This document shows, one piece after another, positions 10,592-26,793 of a stretch of 64,000 nucleotides of DNA; within the stretch, counting starts at the first letter, position 1, and every line of letters starts with the position of its first letter. The stretch covers positions 558,001 to 622,000 of the forward strand of contig NW_001798955.1 in assembly GCF_000165425.1 (NCBI RefSeq). The letters are read 5' to 3'. Origin of the DNA: Paramecium tetraurelia. Its lineage: Eukaryota; Ciliophora; Oligohymenophorea; Peniculida; Parameciidae. The notes beneath the pieces are model-generated. The model worked only from the letters and a program-made list of their open reading frames with translations. It made no database searches and was not told the origin of the DNA. Made by a program: the position numbers and the translations under genes.

Positions 10592-13500
10592 TCATTTATT
10601 CATTGATTTTATTAAGGATTTTACAAATCTACGTATACTCTTATTTTCTTTAACTACTTCCAATGGAATCATGTTGAGCATTTCGATTGTTTGGTTAATT
10701 TAGGTATTCAACCCATTCAAAAATGGAATCCAAACAAATAAAAAAATGGACACTAAAAGTACTATAAAGATTATTAATAAGATTAATTGAATGTTTTATA
10801 TGTTATCCATGCCACTAGAAATGAGATCTCTTTCATATGTAATTATATTAGTGATTGCATCATAAACATAATTGTATAAAGCCCTATCGATTTCAAAAAA
10901 TTGAGTTGCATTTAATAACATTGATTTTTGAGTAATGTTCTAATAAAAATTTTGAATATTGATTCTAAAATATTCCAAAAAGTAAGATTCAGTGTTATAC
11001 ATTCCCTAAAGTAAGATATTATGAATAAATAATTACTAATTATAAATTTGAATTGATAATTTGCTAACATTAATCGACTTCAGCTGTTTTGATTATTTAT
11101 TCACAAAGATTGCCATAGTAAATATTGATATATTTGTCTCTGAATGCTTACAGTTAAGATAGAATATCAAAATTAAACTAATGAACTCAAAATATTATAT
11201 TTACCGAGCTCATCTTTTCAGCATTCCCTGTAAAGATGGTGAGATTATTGATTGCATACTCAGAAACTTGGATGCCTTTGATTTTGGTTGTGTAATCAAG
11301 CATCATTAACTTTTAGATATTAATGTAATAACCATAATTATTGATCGAGTATAAACTTTAATAATATTGAGGCAAAAGAAAGTTTATCTATGATTACTAA
11401 GATTGACTTCCCAAGATATTATAGACAGTGAAAACCAAAGTGAAAACTGAAATAACAAAAAATCTAGATTATTATATATAAATATACTGGACAATGATGC
11501 CTTGATTGCCTTTAATCCTATTTTGTCTATATTTCTTAATGATTTTTTTTCTGTTTTAAGTTTACCTCAATAGAATATCAGATTCATCCTCATCAGGTGC
11601 TTTTAAGACTTCAATCTTTTCTTCTTGGAACTCCTTTTCATCTTCTGAACTTTCAAACCCCTATTATTCTTATTTATTTTATAAATCCTCTATGCTTACA
11701 TAACTTTTCAAAAATCTGTCACATTTCTTATAAAGAACATCTAAATGATAGGTTGGAATATCCAGAAATAGAAATAGAATATTTTCTCTTTAGGTTTTGA
11801 TTTCAAACATAAGAAATATAAATTTGACCATAGCCATTACTGATACAAATATTGATGCAGACAATAAGATCAAGAGATTCACTTATGGATTATCCATGAT
11901 ATCTTTGATATTATCATAGGTAGAGCTTGAAATATCACATATTTGCTGGTAAAGCACATCAAAGTAATTATGGATCACTCCTTAATAGTAAATATTATCG
12001 AAAGCTGCATGTGTATTGATAGCTGGTAACTGAAGAATTTAAAGCTAATGAACAAAACACCACTAAGGCAGTTTCAAGTCTTAAAGTGTCATCGTAATAG
12101 CCATTATCCTTGTAAAATCTAAATGACAATTCATCTTAAAATTGTGATTAGAAATTTAAATAATCTATTGAATTCATAGCAGAATTGAAATCAATAACAG
12201 AGGCAGCTGAAATTGATATATCATTTGCTATTTCAGTAGTATTGTATGTATAGAGATTGGCTGAATAGACAGCCAAATCTAAGACTCTAGAAGTCAATCT
12301 ATTGATTTCAACCAATTAATTATTTATTAATTATAAGACATCGACGTCTATTCTATAATTGGTGAATTGTTCAGAACAAAAGTATTGTTACAAACTTGTC
12401 ATAGCCAATATGAATACAATCCATAAAGATGAATAAATCTTAAAAGTTGTTATTTCTGGGTGTCTGTGGTGAGTCTTCAGGGCAATTTGAATCAAATTAG
12501 CTGAATTATTATAAGTAAATAATTTGTAGTCATCCTCATCTTCAAAATTGTTTCCTTAATTTCTGAACAACGAATTCTCCTCTTCCTCATCTTCTAAAAT
12601 TTATAAAAACAATTATTCCTACTCTTCATTAATACTAACTATTTATCCATTAATGTATCTCTTGGTGATGATGCTTCCTGCTAAATCAATTGAAGGAACA
12701 CTCTCAGTTTCTGCATTGCATTATTTAAATAGATCTCTAATTTCATCAACCTGTGGATTTTCATATAATTCTTGCATATAACTAAATAAATTGAGATCGA
12801 CATCTTAACAATCTTAATTTCTTAAAGGTACTTGACTATCTTAACTAACATTCGCCAAATTTGTGATTTTTTATTAAGAGGTGGCTTTTTATATCAATTC
12901 TGAATCTGGATTGCTAACACTGCCAGTATTTTATGCTCCCTTCTTTATCATATATTTAAGATTTGCTTCATTTTTTTCAATCTTATCGAGACGAATTACA
13001 TAGTATCCAGTGCGTTCACTTTTCTTCTATTCCTCATCACTGTCATTTGGATTGTGGAGTGGCAAGACTATTTCTTTCACTTGGCAATTGAAATAATAGA
13101 ATCCATCTTTCTTTGGGATTTTAGAGAAGACATCTTTGGCATTCTTAGTCAATACATCGGCTATGTAATCATTCAATTTAATTTTGTCTCCTAAGTTTTT
13201 TATTTCTAATTCAAAGAAGGTTATGGCACTAGAAGACATTTCTAGAATCTAAGAGGATTTGTCAACAACAAAATAGATTTAAGTTCTTAGAGTAGCTTCC
13301 GATTTGAAAGTGGCAATGTATACAAGGGAGTCTAAATGCAATGTCACTTAATATGTTAATGGAAATAGATATCCATTTTTATGTTTAAATAACCTATTTT
13401 AATCAACATCCAGATATTCACTTTCTATTCCTACCTCCTATCTTAAATTAAGTACAAAATTATCAAAAAAGTTACTCATATATTTATCATGATTCTCTGC

Positions 13501-15537
13501 ATATTTTTAGGGCATTAGAACATTTATCTTCTTTCCTACTATTTCTTCTTTTGTATATCCAAAATAAGCAGTAAATAATGAATTCATTTATAATATATTA
13601 CCTGTGTCTGACTTCTTAGCACTAACATATATAAATGGGATTTAATCGGTTTCGAAGTTGATCATATCTTTATGCACCTATTAGTTTTTTCTTAGATGTT
13701 CCTTCAATTATCTTGCTTTATTCAATAGATTAACCCCTCCCTTAGAGTCATTCATAACATGAATCATGAAATTACCAAATACTTACATGGTTTATGGCAT
13801 ATTTGAATTGATTTTTTGCATGTTCTCATAATTCTCCCTAGCTTCATTAGTAACTCTACTAATTCTAGCACCAATATTCATTAACCTTCCTAAATCAGGT
13901 TGATCCTCCTTTAATTCAATCCAAAATTCCTTATGTAAATTAGCAGAGAACTTCATTTTCTCTTCACATAAAGATAAGTAGTTTTTAAATGCAATTGCAT
14001 TTACAATATCATCGTCTTCTCCTTATTAAGAATTCATCCCCTTACTCCTGATGTCTTTTTTATATCGATATATGATAAACTCCTAATAAAGAGCTGGCTT
14101 AGTATATTGAGCAAGTTCAAATTATTCTAAAGCCTTAGATTTATTGTTTCTTCTCTCTATCAAAAATAAAGCATAAAAGATTCTCAAATATGTTGAATTT
14201 GGAAACTTCTTCAAACCTTAAACGAACATCCTATCTAATTCTTAGATCAATCCTCTTATAATTTCATCAATGTCATTCTAACCTCCCTTCTTCCTTTGTT
14301 TTAACTTTGTTTTTAAGGGACAATCATCATAATTGCAAGTCTCTTTGTGTTTTTCTATATAACCAACAAGTAACATATAAGAGTTTCTATCCTTATCTTA
14401 ATTTTGTATTAGTTGCAACACATATCTGATGTGACTCCAAATTTACTCTCCACTTCTGAATTTCGTTTAAGATTTAACGAGTGTCTCAATTTTAGATTTC
14501 TTCGTCAGCAGCATTATACTAATTATAAATGGAACACCTATCAACCAGGCAATAAATCCTCCAGTAAAATCAGTAGATTCCAATATTTTACAAACTAATA
14601 ACATGAAACAAGCCCATAAATAAAGTGTGCTACATATGCAATAAAATAATCCAACTTAAAAATCGTAGTAAGGATCGTTAAAATTGTATTATTTAAATAG
14701 CCAAAGTGATAAAATAAAGGAAGTGATAACCATAATCCATGCTTGTTCAGGATAGTTCGGTCTAAGTAAACTAAACATCAATTAACAAGTAATTTTATTT
14801 GTAATAAATGCCACTTCTCCATTTGAATCCTGTCTTGCAGATCTATCATTTGTATTCATAGCTGGTTCAAAAAAGGCATATGCAACAATACTGCAAATAA
14901 TTGAAAAAAATATGATGAATGTAAGATCTAAAACAGCATGAAATGTGTGCCAGTCTTGCCAACATTCAACAAAAATGTTATTGTAACCATATATGATGTA
15001 TTTTCCTGTGTCTGGATCTACGTAGCATTACAAAATAGATGTCAAGGTCTCTGTGATAGGTAGAAATCCTACAGTTACCACAAAGGAAGTAATCTTCTTT
15101 AATAACAACAGTGGCCAGAGCCAATAAAATCGATTACGAGAAAATGAGTAGGAAACATAAATAATGTCTAGAATGATCAACAAAATAAAAAATAGCAATA
15201 TGTAGACAGTCATTAAAAGAGATTCATAAGTTAAACTTGGAATGTAATTGCTTATTTGAAATAAGTTTTAGACTTGAGTGATAAATTCCATAAAAGTGTC
15301 TTACTTCCAAAGGTAATAGATTGTAACATAAAATGGAAATTGATGCATCTGAAAATAATCAAGAGCATTGAAAAAATAGAATCCAAACATTCCCTCTTCT
15401 TCATCTTCACTATTACGAATAACAAAAAGAACTTAAAAGGTAGTTAATTTTAGTTGTTCTAAGTAATAATCAATACCTCTCTTTTAGGTGCCCATCAATA
15501 AAGCATCATCAATTCCCTGTTTTTCTGAATCTTACAT
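10592..15537 (-). CDS. Large PAS-domain multi-pass membrane protein (TmcB-like family of ciliates)
   Basis: 1618 aa. The N-terminal third carries about ten hydrophobic helices (for example MTVYILLFFILLIILDIIYV and further ones to about residue 420). A helical cytoplasmic stretch leads to a PAS domain (FGYTKEEIVGKKINVLMPQ). The C-terminal part has several more helices, including one near VNLLILLSASIFVSVMAMV and one before the end (LILLIIFIVLLVSIFLFVW). This layout matches a family greatly expanded in ciliates and related to tiny-macrocyst proteins; its role is unknown, and sensing through PAS is inference. Introns: 12030-12060 (31 nt, 5' end GTG rather than GTA), 11178-11204 and 11006-11036; exons sum to 1619 codons. 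Stop TGA at 10592-10594. Confidence 0.8.
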
Positions 15538-15734
15538 ATTAAATCAAATTTAATAATAAAAATAATAACATAATTTTTTCATTTCCTCTTTTTAACAATA
15601 CTATACTTGTTTGATATATTTTTAACCCTAGTTCAAAATAGCAAATAAAATCAACATACTAAAAATAAATATATTTCATTTTCATACAATATTATTTTAA
15701 ATAAATCAAGAGTTTTAAAAAGAATTAAAAATAC

Positions 15735-17853
15735 TCAAAATCTTCCCTAATTGGATCCAAATTGAGAACAAGGATATTATTTCTAAGTAATATCATGATT
15801 AAACATCTTTTTTTTTTGAAAGTATTCGAAAATGGGCTTCTCCTATTAGTTTAATTCTTATATAAATTCATCTAAATTTTGATAAATAAGAAAAGATAGT
15901 TTAGTTTATTAAGAATTCATGTACAAATTAGTCCCTCCGGAGTAATTTATAAATCTATTCTTAAATTGTAATTTATTACATGGGCCCAATTAACTTATCA
16001 AGTACTAAGCCATGGGATACCCTAAAATATTAAATTAAAATTATTATGGTATATGATTTTACACTGTGGGTAATCGTGATTCTTAACTTTAACACATGCT
16101 TTGTTTTTAAATATGGGGAAATAAATCCTCATCCATTAAACTAGTAGACTTATAGTTATCTTTCTTATAACCTTCAAACATTTATGAGTATGCATGAGTC
16201 AATTGATTTATCATGCTATAATAGTTTTTCGAATTCCAATTTCTTTTTTTATGATGAATTGCTGTTTCTATATTATAAAATAGCTCCTTAATAGAGGCTG
16301 GGAGGTACAACTTAGGATGAAACAATCCAAATTTCAAGCATTTTGGATGAGCCTTCGAATATTTTAAAGATATTAAAATCTAAAATCCGAATGGAGCACT
16401 TTAACTTAGGATTTTCTCATCCCCATAGATTATTGACATTAATATTTTTATATACTCAACCAAGTTAATGATTATAGAAATTAGCTTTGCTCTGTCAGTT
16501 TTAATTACATCAGAAATTGCTATTTATCTCCTCTTAGGATTACTTTATGCTTAAGTCAACAGCAAGTCTTCACACAACTATTCAATAAGCAATAATGGCT
16601 AAATTTCAATTGCTTCGAATTTAATTTACCTATGGGAAATTTTAAATTGATTCAATATATCAAAGTTCAGATTGAATATGTTATATCCCTTTTGGATCTA
16701 GTTATTGATACAGTTCAGAAGATGAGTAGGACATTAAAGTGATTTTCCTTTCGAAAAATACATTTTGATAAACTTTAACAACTAAATTTGCTGAGTTAAG
16801 ACCTAGAGTGAGATTCTGGCATAGGTTGACTAAGAATAGTCTCTTTGCTCTATCTATTAGATTAAGGATTCATATTTATCTTCTTTTAATTCTTCAAATA
16901 GCAAAATTACAGAAGGGTCGAAAGTTTTAAAATAAACTTGAGTTATCTTGAATTTTAATTATTTAGTTTTGCTTTCATTCTTATCTATCTCAGCATAGTA
17001 TCTCTCGACTGCATGCTCATCCTTTTACTATTGTAATAATCTGATTAGTGTGTGCTCCAACTTTATGGATTGAAAACTTTGTCTTTCTGATTCATAGGGA
17101 ATTGCTTTCATTTTTCTTAAAAAATCTCGAAAACATTTGTCATCTTGAATGTCGAGCTTAGCTTTCATATTGCTATTTATTTTATCTAAACTTAACTATC
17201 CTTAGTTTTTATCAAATTTAACTATGACAACCCAGGAGGGAAGTAAATCTTAAATAATATTTTCATACTAAATTTATGATTGATAAGCTACGAAATATTA
17301 CCTGCTTCCAGATTCAATTGAATATCTTAAGGCAATCATAAGCACAGTTATCAAATTATGTGTGATCATTTCATAAATTTGCACATTATTCATTAATATA
17401 AATGAACAACTTTAACAAAGGATCTAAAGACCAGTTTACATTATAAATTTATTACCTCTAACATAAATTACTAATTTAAAATTTAAATTTACTTAATTTT
17501 ATACATGCCAAACTATAGCCGATGTACCATTGATTCGCTTCTCCCCCAAATAATCTATAGAATTCACAAATTAAGCACATAAATATTTAGTTGAAAGTAA
17601 TAATAATTTCCACTCTTTCATGGTATTTCCTTAGGAAGAATAAAAGTGTAATTTCTAAACTTAGTATAATACACGAAATTATCAGAGGTAATAAAGTTCT
17701 TGTGCTGTTAAACTTGGAAATCATGACTGCTAGGTATACAATAATAAAGCAGAGTAATAGTTAATATCTTTTCTAATTCCTATTGAAACACCATTCTTTA
17801 TAGGCATCTTCCATTTCCAGAGAATGGAAAGTTAGACTAAATGTTTTTATCAT
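15735..17853 (-). CDS. Histidine-kinase-like membrane protein, probably catalytically dead
   Basis: 690 aa. Residues 1-170 contain four or so membrane helices (LLLCFIIVYLAVMIS; ITLLFFLRKYHERVEIIITF). A PAS-like segment follows (YENIIQDLLPSWVVIVKF). Where a histidine kinase should show its phospho-acceptor His box I read DYSQSTYARISLQVL, without His. The ATPase end is recognisable but eroded: TDRAKLISIIINLVEYIKI for the N box (second Asn replaced by Glu), GYPMAQYLISQLGP for a G box, and YSGGTNLYM for the GxGT strand. Introns: 17471-17492 and 17268-17291; exons sum to 691 codons, TGA at 15735-15737. The intact frame argues for a live gene with non-catalytic function; a recent pseudogene is less likely. 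Confidence 0.75.
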
Positions 17854-18390
17854 TTTATAAATAAAATATAATTTAGAAAGAGAGCAAACTAAAAATATAT
17901 GACTAATTCTCAGAGAGTGGAAATCACATTCATATGAAAATTACAAAACCTCTTCCAAAAGAATGATTTCTTTCAGGCTTATACCAAAACAAGAATTGAA
18001 AAATATTATATAACATAAAAAATATATAAAAATTGAAAAAAAGTACTGAGTCTTTTAAAGTTAACTTTCTATTCAATTTAGTTTCCGTCTCCAAAATTCT
18101 TCATTGAGTAATATAACAAAAATCAAACTAAAAATTTAACCATCACATTGATTAAAGACTACTCTTAAATTCATATTCTACACCACTGATAAAGTCGTAA
18201 AAGTGAAAGTAGTATTAAATCCGATAAGCTCGCTATTCAATTCAAAAATAATTGATGATATTAGGCTTTTAATATAAATTGTAGGAGCCAATGTACAATA
18301 AAAATATTCAATACATAACAATTAAGCTAAAACGAAACAAAAATATATAAATTATTATAATAAAACTAATTTTTAAGTAATTCATACTAT
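17854..18390. other. Intergenic interval
   Basis: 537 bp of AT-rich sequence between two minus-strand genes. It includes the promoter of the histidine-kinase-like gene and the 3' end of the coiled-coil gene. No ORF or repeat that I can support. Confidence 0.5.
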
Positions 18391-21300
18391 TCACCCGCAG
18401 TTTACTCTTTCAGTAATAATATTGTTTATCATATTAAAAATTTGGTTTACATCTAATTGATCAGGATTCATAAATAGAGTCTCGAATCTATCCAAATCTT
18501 TATTATTTGTTTTTTTAATTGTGGTTACAGATATGTTTGGCTCTAAAAACTCTTCAAGATCTTCAGGACCCAAATTTAGAATGTTCATTGACTCTGAAAA
18601 TTTAGCAATATTTTTAGGTTTATTTTCGCCCTTAATCCCAACCTTGGCTTGGTTACCCTTATTTAATTCCATATAATTCTCTCTGTATATACGTTTTAAT
18701 AAGAAAATCAGCATATTGACTTAATTTTCAAACTTCTTGCTTCCAATTTTCCCTTATTCATTTTTCCTCATTTCCTTTTCTAAAAATATTAAAAATATAT
18801 TTAACCTAACTCTGATACAGTTTATGCATATTTAGAGGCATAGTCATTCTTATAAATTTCAAATTCATTTGACTTCTCTTCAAACTTCTATCTAAAATGC
18901 TTGATTGCTTAATCTTTTCTATTGATTTCATCTTTTAGTTTCTTAACTTATTAAATTAAATCTGATTTTTCAGTATCATTTGGTTTCTAACTTTAAAGCT
19001 AATCGATTTTATCTCTTAATTCTTTTATGTTAGCATCCTTCCTTGTATTGTCCTACTTAAGTTATTTATTTTTTTCTTATATACTCTTAATTTCATCTTA
19101 TATTTATTTCTCTTAAACTTTCATTTGATCATATTTCTCTTTGAACTCTTTGAAATTGGTGCTTTACCTTTCATTATCTCTATTTATTCTTTTTAACTTA
19201 TCATTTTCTGCCAATAATTCCTCATTTTATTTTTTTATTTTTTCAACAATTTATTTTTGATCTTCCCTATCTCCTCTAAATTAATCAGCTACATCTTTTT
19301 TCCTTTATATCTCATCCTTCAATTAATTAATTAATTGATCTTTTTAAGTAATAACTTCATTGAGAGCTTAAACTTTGTCTTCAGGTACAAATTTATTTTA
19401 AACCTAATTTAATTCATTAATTATTTTTTGATTTTCTTATTTGTATTGCTTTTAAAGTTCTTGAATTGTTTAATCCCTATTCTTAAGTAAATCTTGTAAA
19501 TATGAAGTTGATTAATTAATTTTTTTTAATTCCTATTCATAAATCAAATTAGCTTGTTTTAATTGATCAATCTTTTATTCAGCTAATTTCAATTAAATTA
19601 TATATTGATTAGATTTAGACTCAACTTCAGCCACCTTGCCTTGTTGTAATAGCAAGGTAATAGGTACTTATTCATCAGATTTCTATTTATTTTATTAAGA
19701 TGGTTTTGTTGTTGTGGATGGTTTTTTAAGACTTGGAATTTTAGGTTTATGTTTTTCAATTTTTTTAGTTAAATTCTAATTTTCTGTTTGAAGAGTGACT
19801 AATTTATCAGATAATTCTTTGAGTTATTATTTTTATTGGTTAATAGTTTACTATAGTTATTTAGTTTTATCATTATTTTATTTCTACTTCTACATATTCT
19901 GAGCAAGTTAGACAACATTATCATGGTATGATTGAATCAACTCTTTAAACCATTATTATTCTTTAGTGGGATTTAAACTCTTTTTATAAGCATCATTCTA
20001 ATTGAAATATTAATTTTATCTGCATTACAATTCTTAAATATCTTAATTGAACTTCTCACTAATTAATTCCATAGTATTATCCTATCTTTCAATAATTTCC
20101 TCATATATTTCCTTTTGATTAACAATTTCAGTATTAATCTTTTGAATGATTTCAGAATTTTCTTCATTATCCTTAATTAATACATCAATCTTTTATCTAA
20201 GTTCTTAGATTAATTGTTTTCTTGATGTTTCAACCTCTTGATGATTGGTTTTCAATTATTCAATTTCAAAATTTTATATATAACACTTCTCATTTATCTC
20301 TCTTCTCTCATTTGTTAATAACTTAGCTTATTCTTGATAAACTTAATTCTATTCTTCTCTTATGTTAAGTTCAAGCTTGAGTTTATGCAATTCTGCATTC
20401 TTTTATTCAAGAGTCCTTTTGAAATCATCATTTATATAACTTAATTTAATTTCCATTTATTCGAGATTTCCTTGTTATTATTAAACAAGGGAAGCATACT
20501 CTTAAATTTATTAGTTCAGATGATCAATTTAATAATCCTTTTCTTAGAGCTAATTAATTATCTTGTCTCTCTCTAATCTCATTTCAACCATAGTTTCTTT
20601 GAGTTCATTGAGATCATCAGCAAGGACGGGTGACTATTAAGCTAAAAGATCTTTTGCTTGTCTTTATTACAAAAATGTACTTTTTGTCTTTAGTTGATTG
20701 AAATCAAATTCAATTTACATTTTTTATTATCTGGAGTTATTTAATTCTTACTCCAATTCTCTAATTTTCTACATATATAAATCAGTTAATCTTCTTTCTT
20801 CTTCGATATTATTAAAAGTAGGGGCTGCTGTTTTATCGACTGAAGAATTGATACTTTTACTGTTTCTTCTCTATTTTTCTTTCTATTTCTAAACTAATTT
20901 TTCTATTTTTTCTTACATACTTCTAACTTCTCTTATTAAGGCATCCTCTCTTTAAGAGTATTAATCTCTTTAGACTTTGAGTTGATCTTATGCGAATAAA
21001 TATTGCTATTCTAATGATTTGTTATCCATTAATAATTAATCAATAGATGCTTTATGCTATTAACATAATTTATTCATTTCTAATTGTAATTCACTTTATG
21101 TAATTGACTTCTCTTTCATAATATTATTAATTTGATCTTAGAGACATAATTATCTATCTTAGAATTACTTTTCGAGGTTATCTCTTCTTTGTAATTCAAC
21201 ATCTGTTTTTTCTTTGAGAACAATGAATTCACTTTTTGTTTTTTCTATGTCAATTTAATTTTACTGATTAATCTTCTAGAGTTTTTGATATTTGAATTGT

Positions 21301-22915
21301 AATTCTTACATTTATTCTTCCTGTTAAGATAATTATTGTAATTTTTAATCTAGTTTATATTATGTTTCTTTTAACTGAGTATTTGTAAGTTCGTTCTCTT
21401 TTTTTAAATCATTAATAATTTTTTTTAATTTTTAGGCATCATCTTAATAAGCAACAATTTCATTTTCATAACTACCTTATAATTTATTAATTTCTTCTTC
21501 CCATCTCTTTTTGGCTTCTTCTTTTACATCCTATAAACTATTAGCTTATTTTAATGTTTATTCTAGAGCATAAATCTAAGACTCATATTCTAATCTTTCC
21601 TTTTTAATTAATTCATCTTATTCCTTTAATTTTTTGATTTCTTATCTTAACTTTTCATTATCTCTTTGACTTTTCCACAATTCATCTCCCAAATACCCAG
21701 CTTATTTGGTTTATTCATCTACTTACTTTTCTAGCAATTGAGATTTGGATAATGTATCATTGCATCTTTTTTCTAATTCTTTCTTTGACTTTTCCAATAT
21801 TTGATACTCTTTTTTTAATAGATCATCTGTTAAATTTTTAGATTGATTTGATGAAAAATTTTAACTTGATCCTTGTTAGTGGATAAGCATTTCCTCTAAG
21901 CGAGCATTCTCTTCAAGTAACTTCTCTTCTCTTAGTTTAAGTTAAGTAATACGAGCATTCAACCTATCTACTAATTCATCTCTAGTTTCTTCAACTCTGA
22001 TGTTTGAATTCTATAATCCACTATCATTTAATCTTTTTGCAATGATTTCAACTTCATCATTCATTGATCTATTAATCAATTCTAATTTCTTATTTTGATC
22101 AAGCACGCTTTCATATTTACGATACAACATCACATAACTCTCCCTCTCAGGTTAATGCTGATTGAAATATTACTCTCTAGCTTGATAGTCTTAGATTTTC
22201 ATCTATAATCTTTCATTCTCCTTAACTAACTCTTTGAGTTAATCTTTGGTATTACTGTTGAATTACTGTTTCTATAGTTGCAATCTTAAATCCTCAATTT
22301 CTCTATCTTTCTCCTCAATCATTAATAAAACTCTTTGACTCCTAAATTCAATATCCTATCGTTCCTATTCGATTAAGTGATTCAATAACTCCTTGATAGA
22401 ATTACCATCCATCTCTTAGTTCATAAATTGTTCTAAAGCATCATTAAGCAACTGGTTTTATTAAGTTAGATAGTTGACTCTTTGTTGAAGTATTTTATTT
22501 TCTTCTGCATTAAATTATTCACTTCTAACATTGCCAAATGTCTATAAATTTCCAAATCCTGGTGATGTCATCGTCCTATTTTGGACATCTTAATCAATAT
22601 ATTAATCCAAACGATCTGAATCACATTCAAAAGTAACTGCAATTCTGCAATCTAAATTATCTCCTTTTATGTAAATAAAGTCCTCTTGAGCTTCAACATT
22701 CCTTAATTTAACCGTTACTACAGTAGCCTCCCCTGGAAGTAGTTAAAGGGCAGTTGGGGCTATCTCATAATTTTTGAAAAGCCTGAATGCAAAATTAAGC
22801 ACAACCTTCCTATTGTTCTTGACAGTAATCTAATAATTATATATTGGTATACTGTCTTTTCTTGTCCAATTTTTTTAAATTTCAAATGTTTTGGTGTAAT
22901 CTCAACTTCTGTCAT
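18391..22915 (-). CDS. MSP-domain long coiled-coil protein
   Basis: 1491 aa. Residues 1 to about 105 form an immunoglobulin-like MSP domain (MTEVEITPKHLKFKKIGQEK, then ITVKNNRKVVLNFAFRLF and LQLLPGEATVVTVKL), the type that binds FFAT motifs or self-assembles. Nearly all the rest is Gln/Glu/Lys/Leu-rich coiled coil; the last 100 residues (LGPEDLEEFLEPNISVTTIK and following) are globular and conserved-looking. Introns: 22830-22852 and 18780-18805; span minus introns is 1492 codons, TGA at 18391-18393. The start lies 35 bp after the SDHA stop on the same strand. A basal-body or membrane-tethering role is possible but is inference; I do not recognise an orthologue. Confidence 0.8.
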
Positions 22916-22950
22916 AAATTTTGTATTATATATATTTTATTGTATAATTA

Positions 22951-25039
<2,089 letters not shown>

Positions 25040-25283
25040 CAAATTAAAAAGATATTTTAATTATTTTATGCTTTAGAAATCGTATTCTGAAGGAGTTGGT
25101 GCAGGTTTCTCACTGGCAGAGAATGTGAGATTTTAGTTGTCAAAAACAAGGGTTAATGACCTCTTCATTAGATGGCTGACGTAGCCTCAAACTTAAAAGT
25201 TAGTACAACAACTAATCAAAGATGCCAAAGATGGCAAATAAAATAATCTGATTGCTCAACCAAATGCATTTTTTATTAATAAA
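25040..25283. promoter_or_regulatory. Bidirectional promoter interval between SDHA and the PP2A B'' gene
   Basis: The 244 bp between two divergent start codons (25039 minus, 25284 plus) must carry both promoters. I cannot point to individual sites. Open frames on the minus strand here contain TGA codons and are treated as chance. Confidence 0.5.
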
Positions 25284-26793
25284 ATGGCAGTGTCTGGTGT
25301 ATCATAGAGCGCTTTGTTTAGCTCACCAAACAAAAAGACTTAGGGACCTGCATCGCCGCCAAAAACAGACCCATTTCACGATCTGAAATTAAGAATACCT
25401 GAAGAGCTTTCATAATCACTTACTCAATCATAAATTTTGCAAAAGAAATGTCATGTAGAAAAAGCGTAGAATTACGAATAAGTTCCGCAATTCTATTTCC
25501 CAAATCAAGAGATCAATTTGTAATTATAATCTGAATAAAATGTAAATTCCATGTATTTATTAATTCCAGAAAATCATCAATGAAATTTTTGGGAAATCAG
25601 ACTTAATTGATGCCACCCATTTCGAATAAATTACAACAATTTTATGTGGACTTTGCAAATACACCACCAAAATTTTAATGACTGCTATTGAGGGTAATGC
25701 TACTAAGATAAGTAAATCTGGGTTTTTAAAGTATTGGAATTAACATTTAGCTTAAAAAGAACCAAAAAATAGATGCTTTTAGATTTTCAAAAAACCAAAA
25801 AATGATTACATTGAATTTGAGGATTTCAAGCCTTTCATGAAGAGTACATTCTCTTTCCTAAATAGTTTTGCTTTAAGAACATCCTGGATTAGAATTTTTG
25901 TAAGCAACACCTGAATTTTAAGAACGATATGCTGACACTGTCATTCACAGAATATTTTATCATTTATGTAGAAAAGACAATGGTAAAATTACATGGCGAG
26001 ACTTTAAACAAAGCAATCTATTTGATATTTTAGATTTAGTAGCAAAAGAAGATGATATAAATAAGGTACCTTTTTATAACTCCTTAGTTAGATTAGACAA
26101 TATTTTTCATATGAGCATTTCTATGTTATCTATTGTAAATTTTGGGAATTGGATGGAGATCATGATTTTCATATTAGCAAAGAAGATTTCTCTCGTTATT
26201 CTAGTCATGGACTGAGTAGAAAGGTAGTTGATAGAATATTTGATTAAATACCTCGTAGGTTCAGGAGTGAAATAGATCAGAAAATGTCATACGAAGATTT
26301 TGTCTACTTTATTTAATGTGAGGAGGATAAGACTACAATTCAATCTATTGAATATTGGTTCAAAGTTATTGATTTAGATAGTAATGGTATCATAACAGGA
26401 TTTGAAATGGACTACTTTTATGAAGAATTGAAACAACGAATGGATTGTTTAAATCATGAGCCCATATTGTTTCAAGACTTTGTTTGTTAGATGGTAGATC
26501 TTTTGCATCCTGATAATGATATTCTGTTTAAAATGAATCATTTTAAACAGAATCTATCTGTTTGTGGAGTTTTCTTTAACTTTTTAACTAATTTAAATAA
26601 ACTTGTTGGTTATGAAAACAGAGATCCTTTTCAAGTAAGAAATGACATCGTTGATCATCCAGACTTTACTGATTGGGATAGATTTGCATTTCAAGAATAT
26701 GTTAGGTTAGCAATGGAGGAGGAGAATTAAGAATAGGGAGAGGTATTTGAAGGAGACAATATTTGGGATAATGATGATTAAAAATAATTATGA
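25284..26793 (+). CDS. PP2A regulatory subunit B'' (PPP2R3-like), EF-hand
   Basis: 477 aa. B'' subunits target protein phosphatase 2A and respond to Ca2+. Family signatures in order: [75 protein letters not shown] and [10 protein letters not shown] followed by [10 protein letters not shown]. Two EF-hand loops start near residues 264 (D-x-D-x-D) and 338 ([12 protein letters not shown]). Introns: 25542-25569, 25844-25865 and 26066-26091; exons sum to 478 codons. The start at 25284 (MAVSGVSQSALFSSP) was chosen because it is the ATG in phase with the PQFYFP exon; an ATG at 25453 lies in another frame. Stop 26791-26793 is 17 bp from that of the convergent gene. Confidence 0.95.

Noticed and set aside
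25040-25283. Minus-strand open frames upstream of SDHA that read like protein (for example [18 protein letters not shown])
   Set aside because: Each carries in-frame TGA codons that no intron removes, and from 25284 rightward the stretch overlaps, on the opposite strand, the well-supported PP2A B'' first exon.
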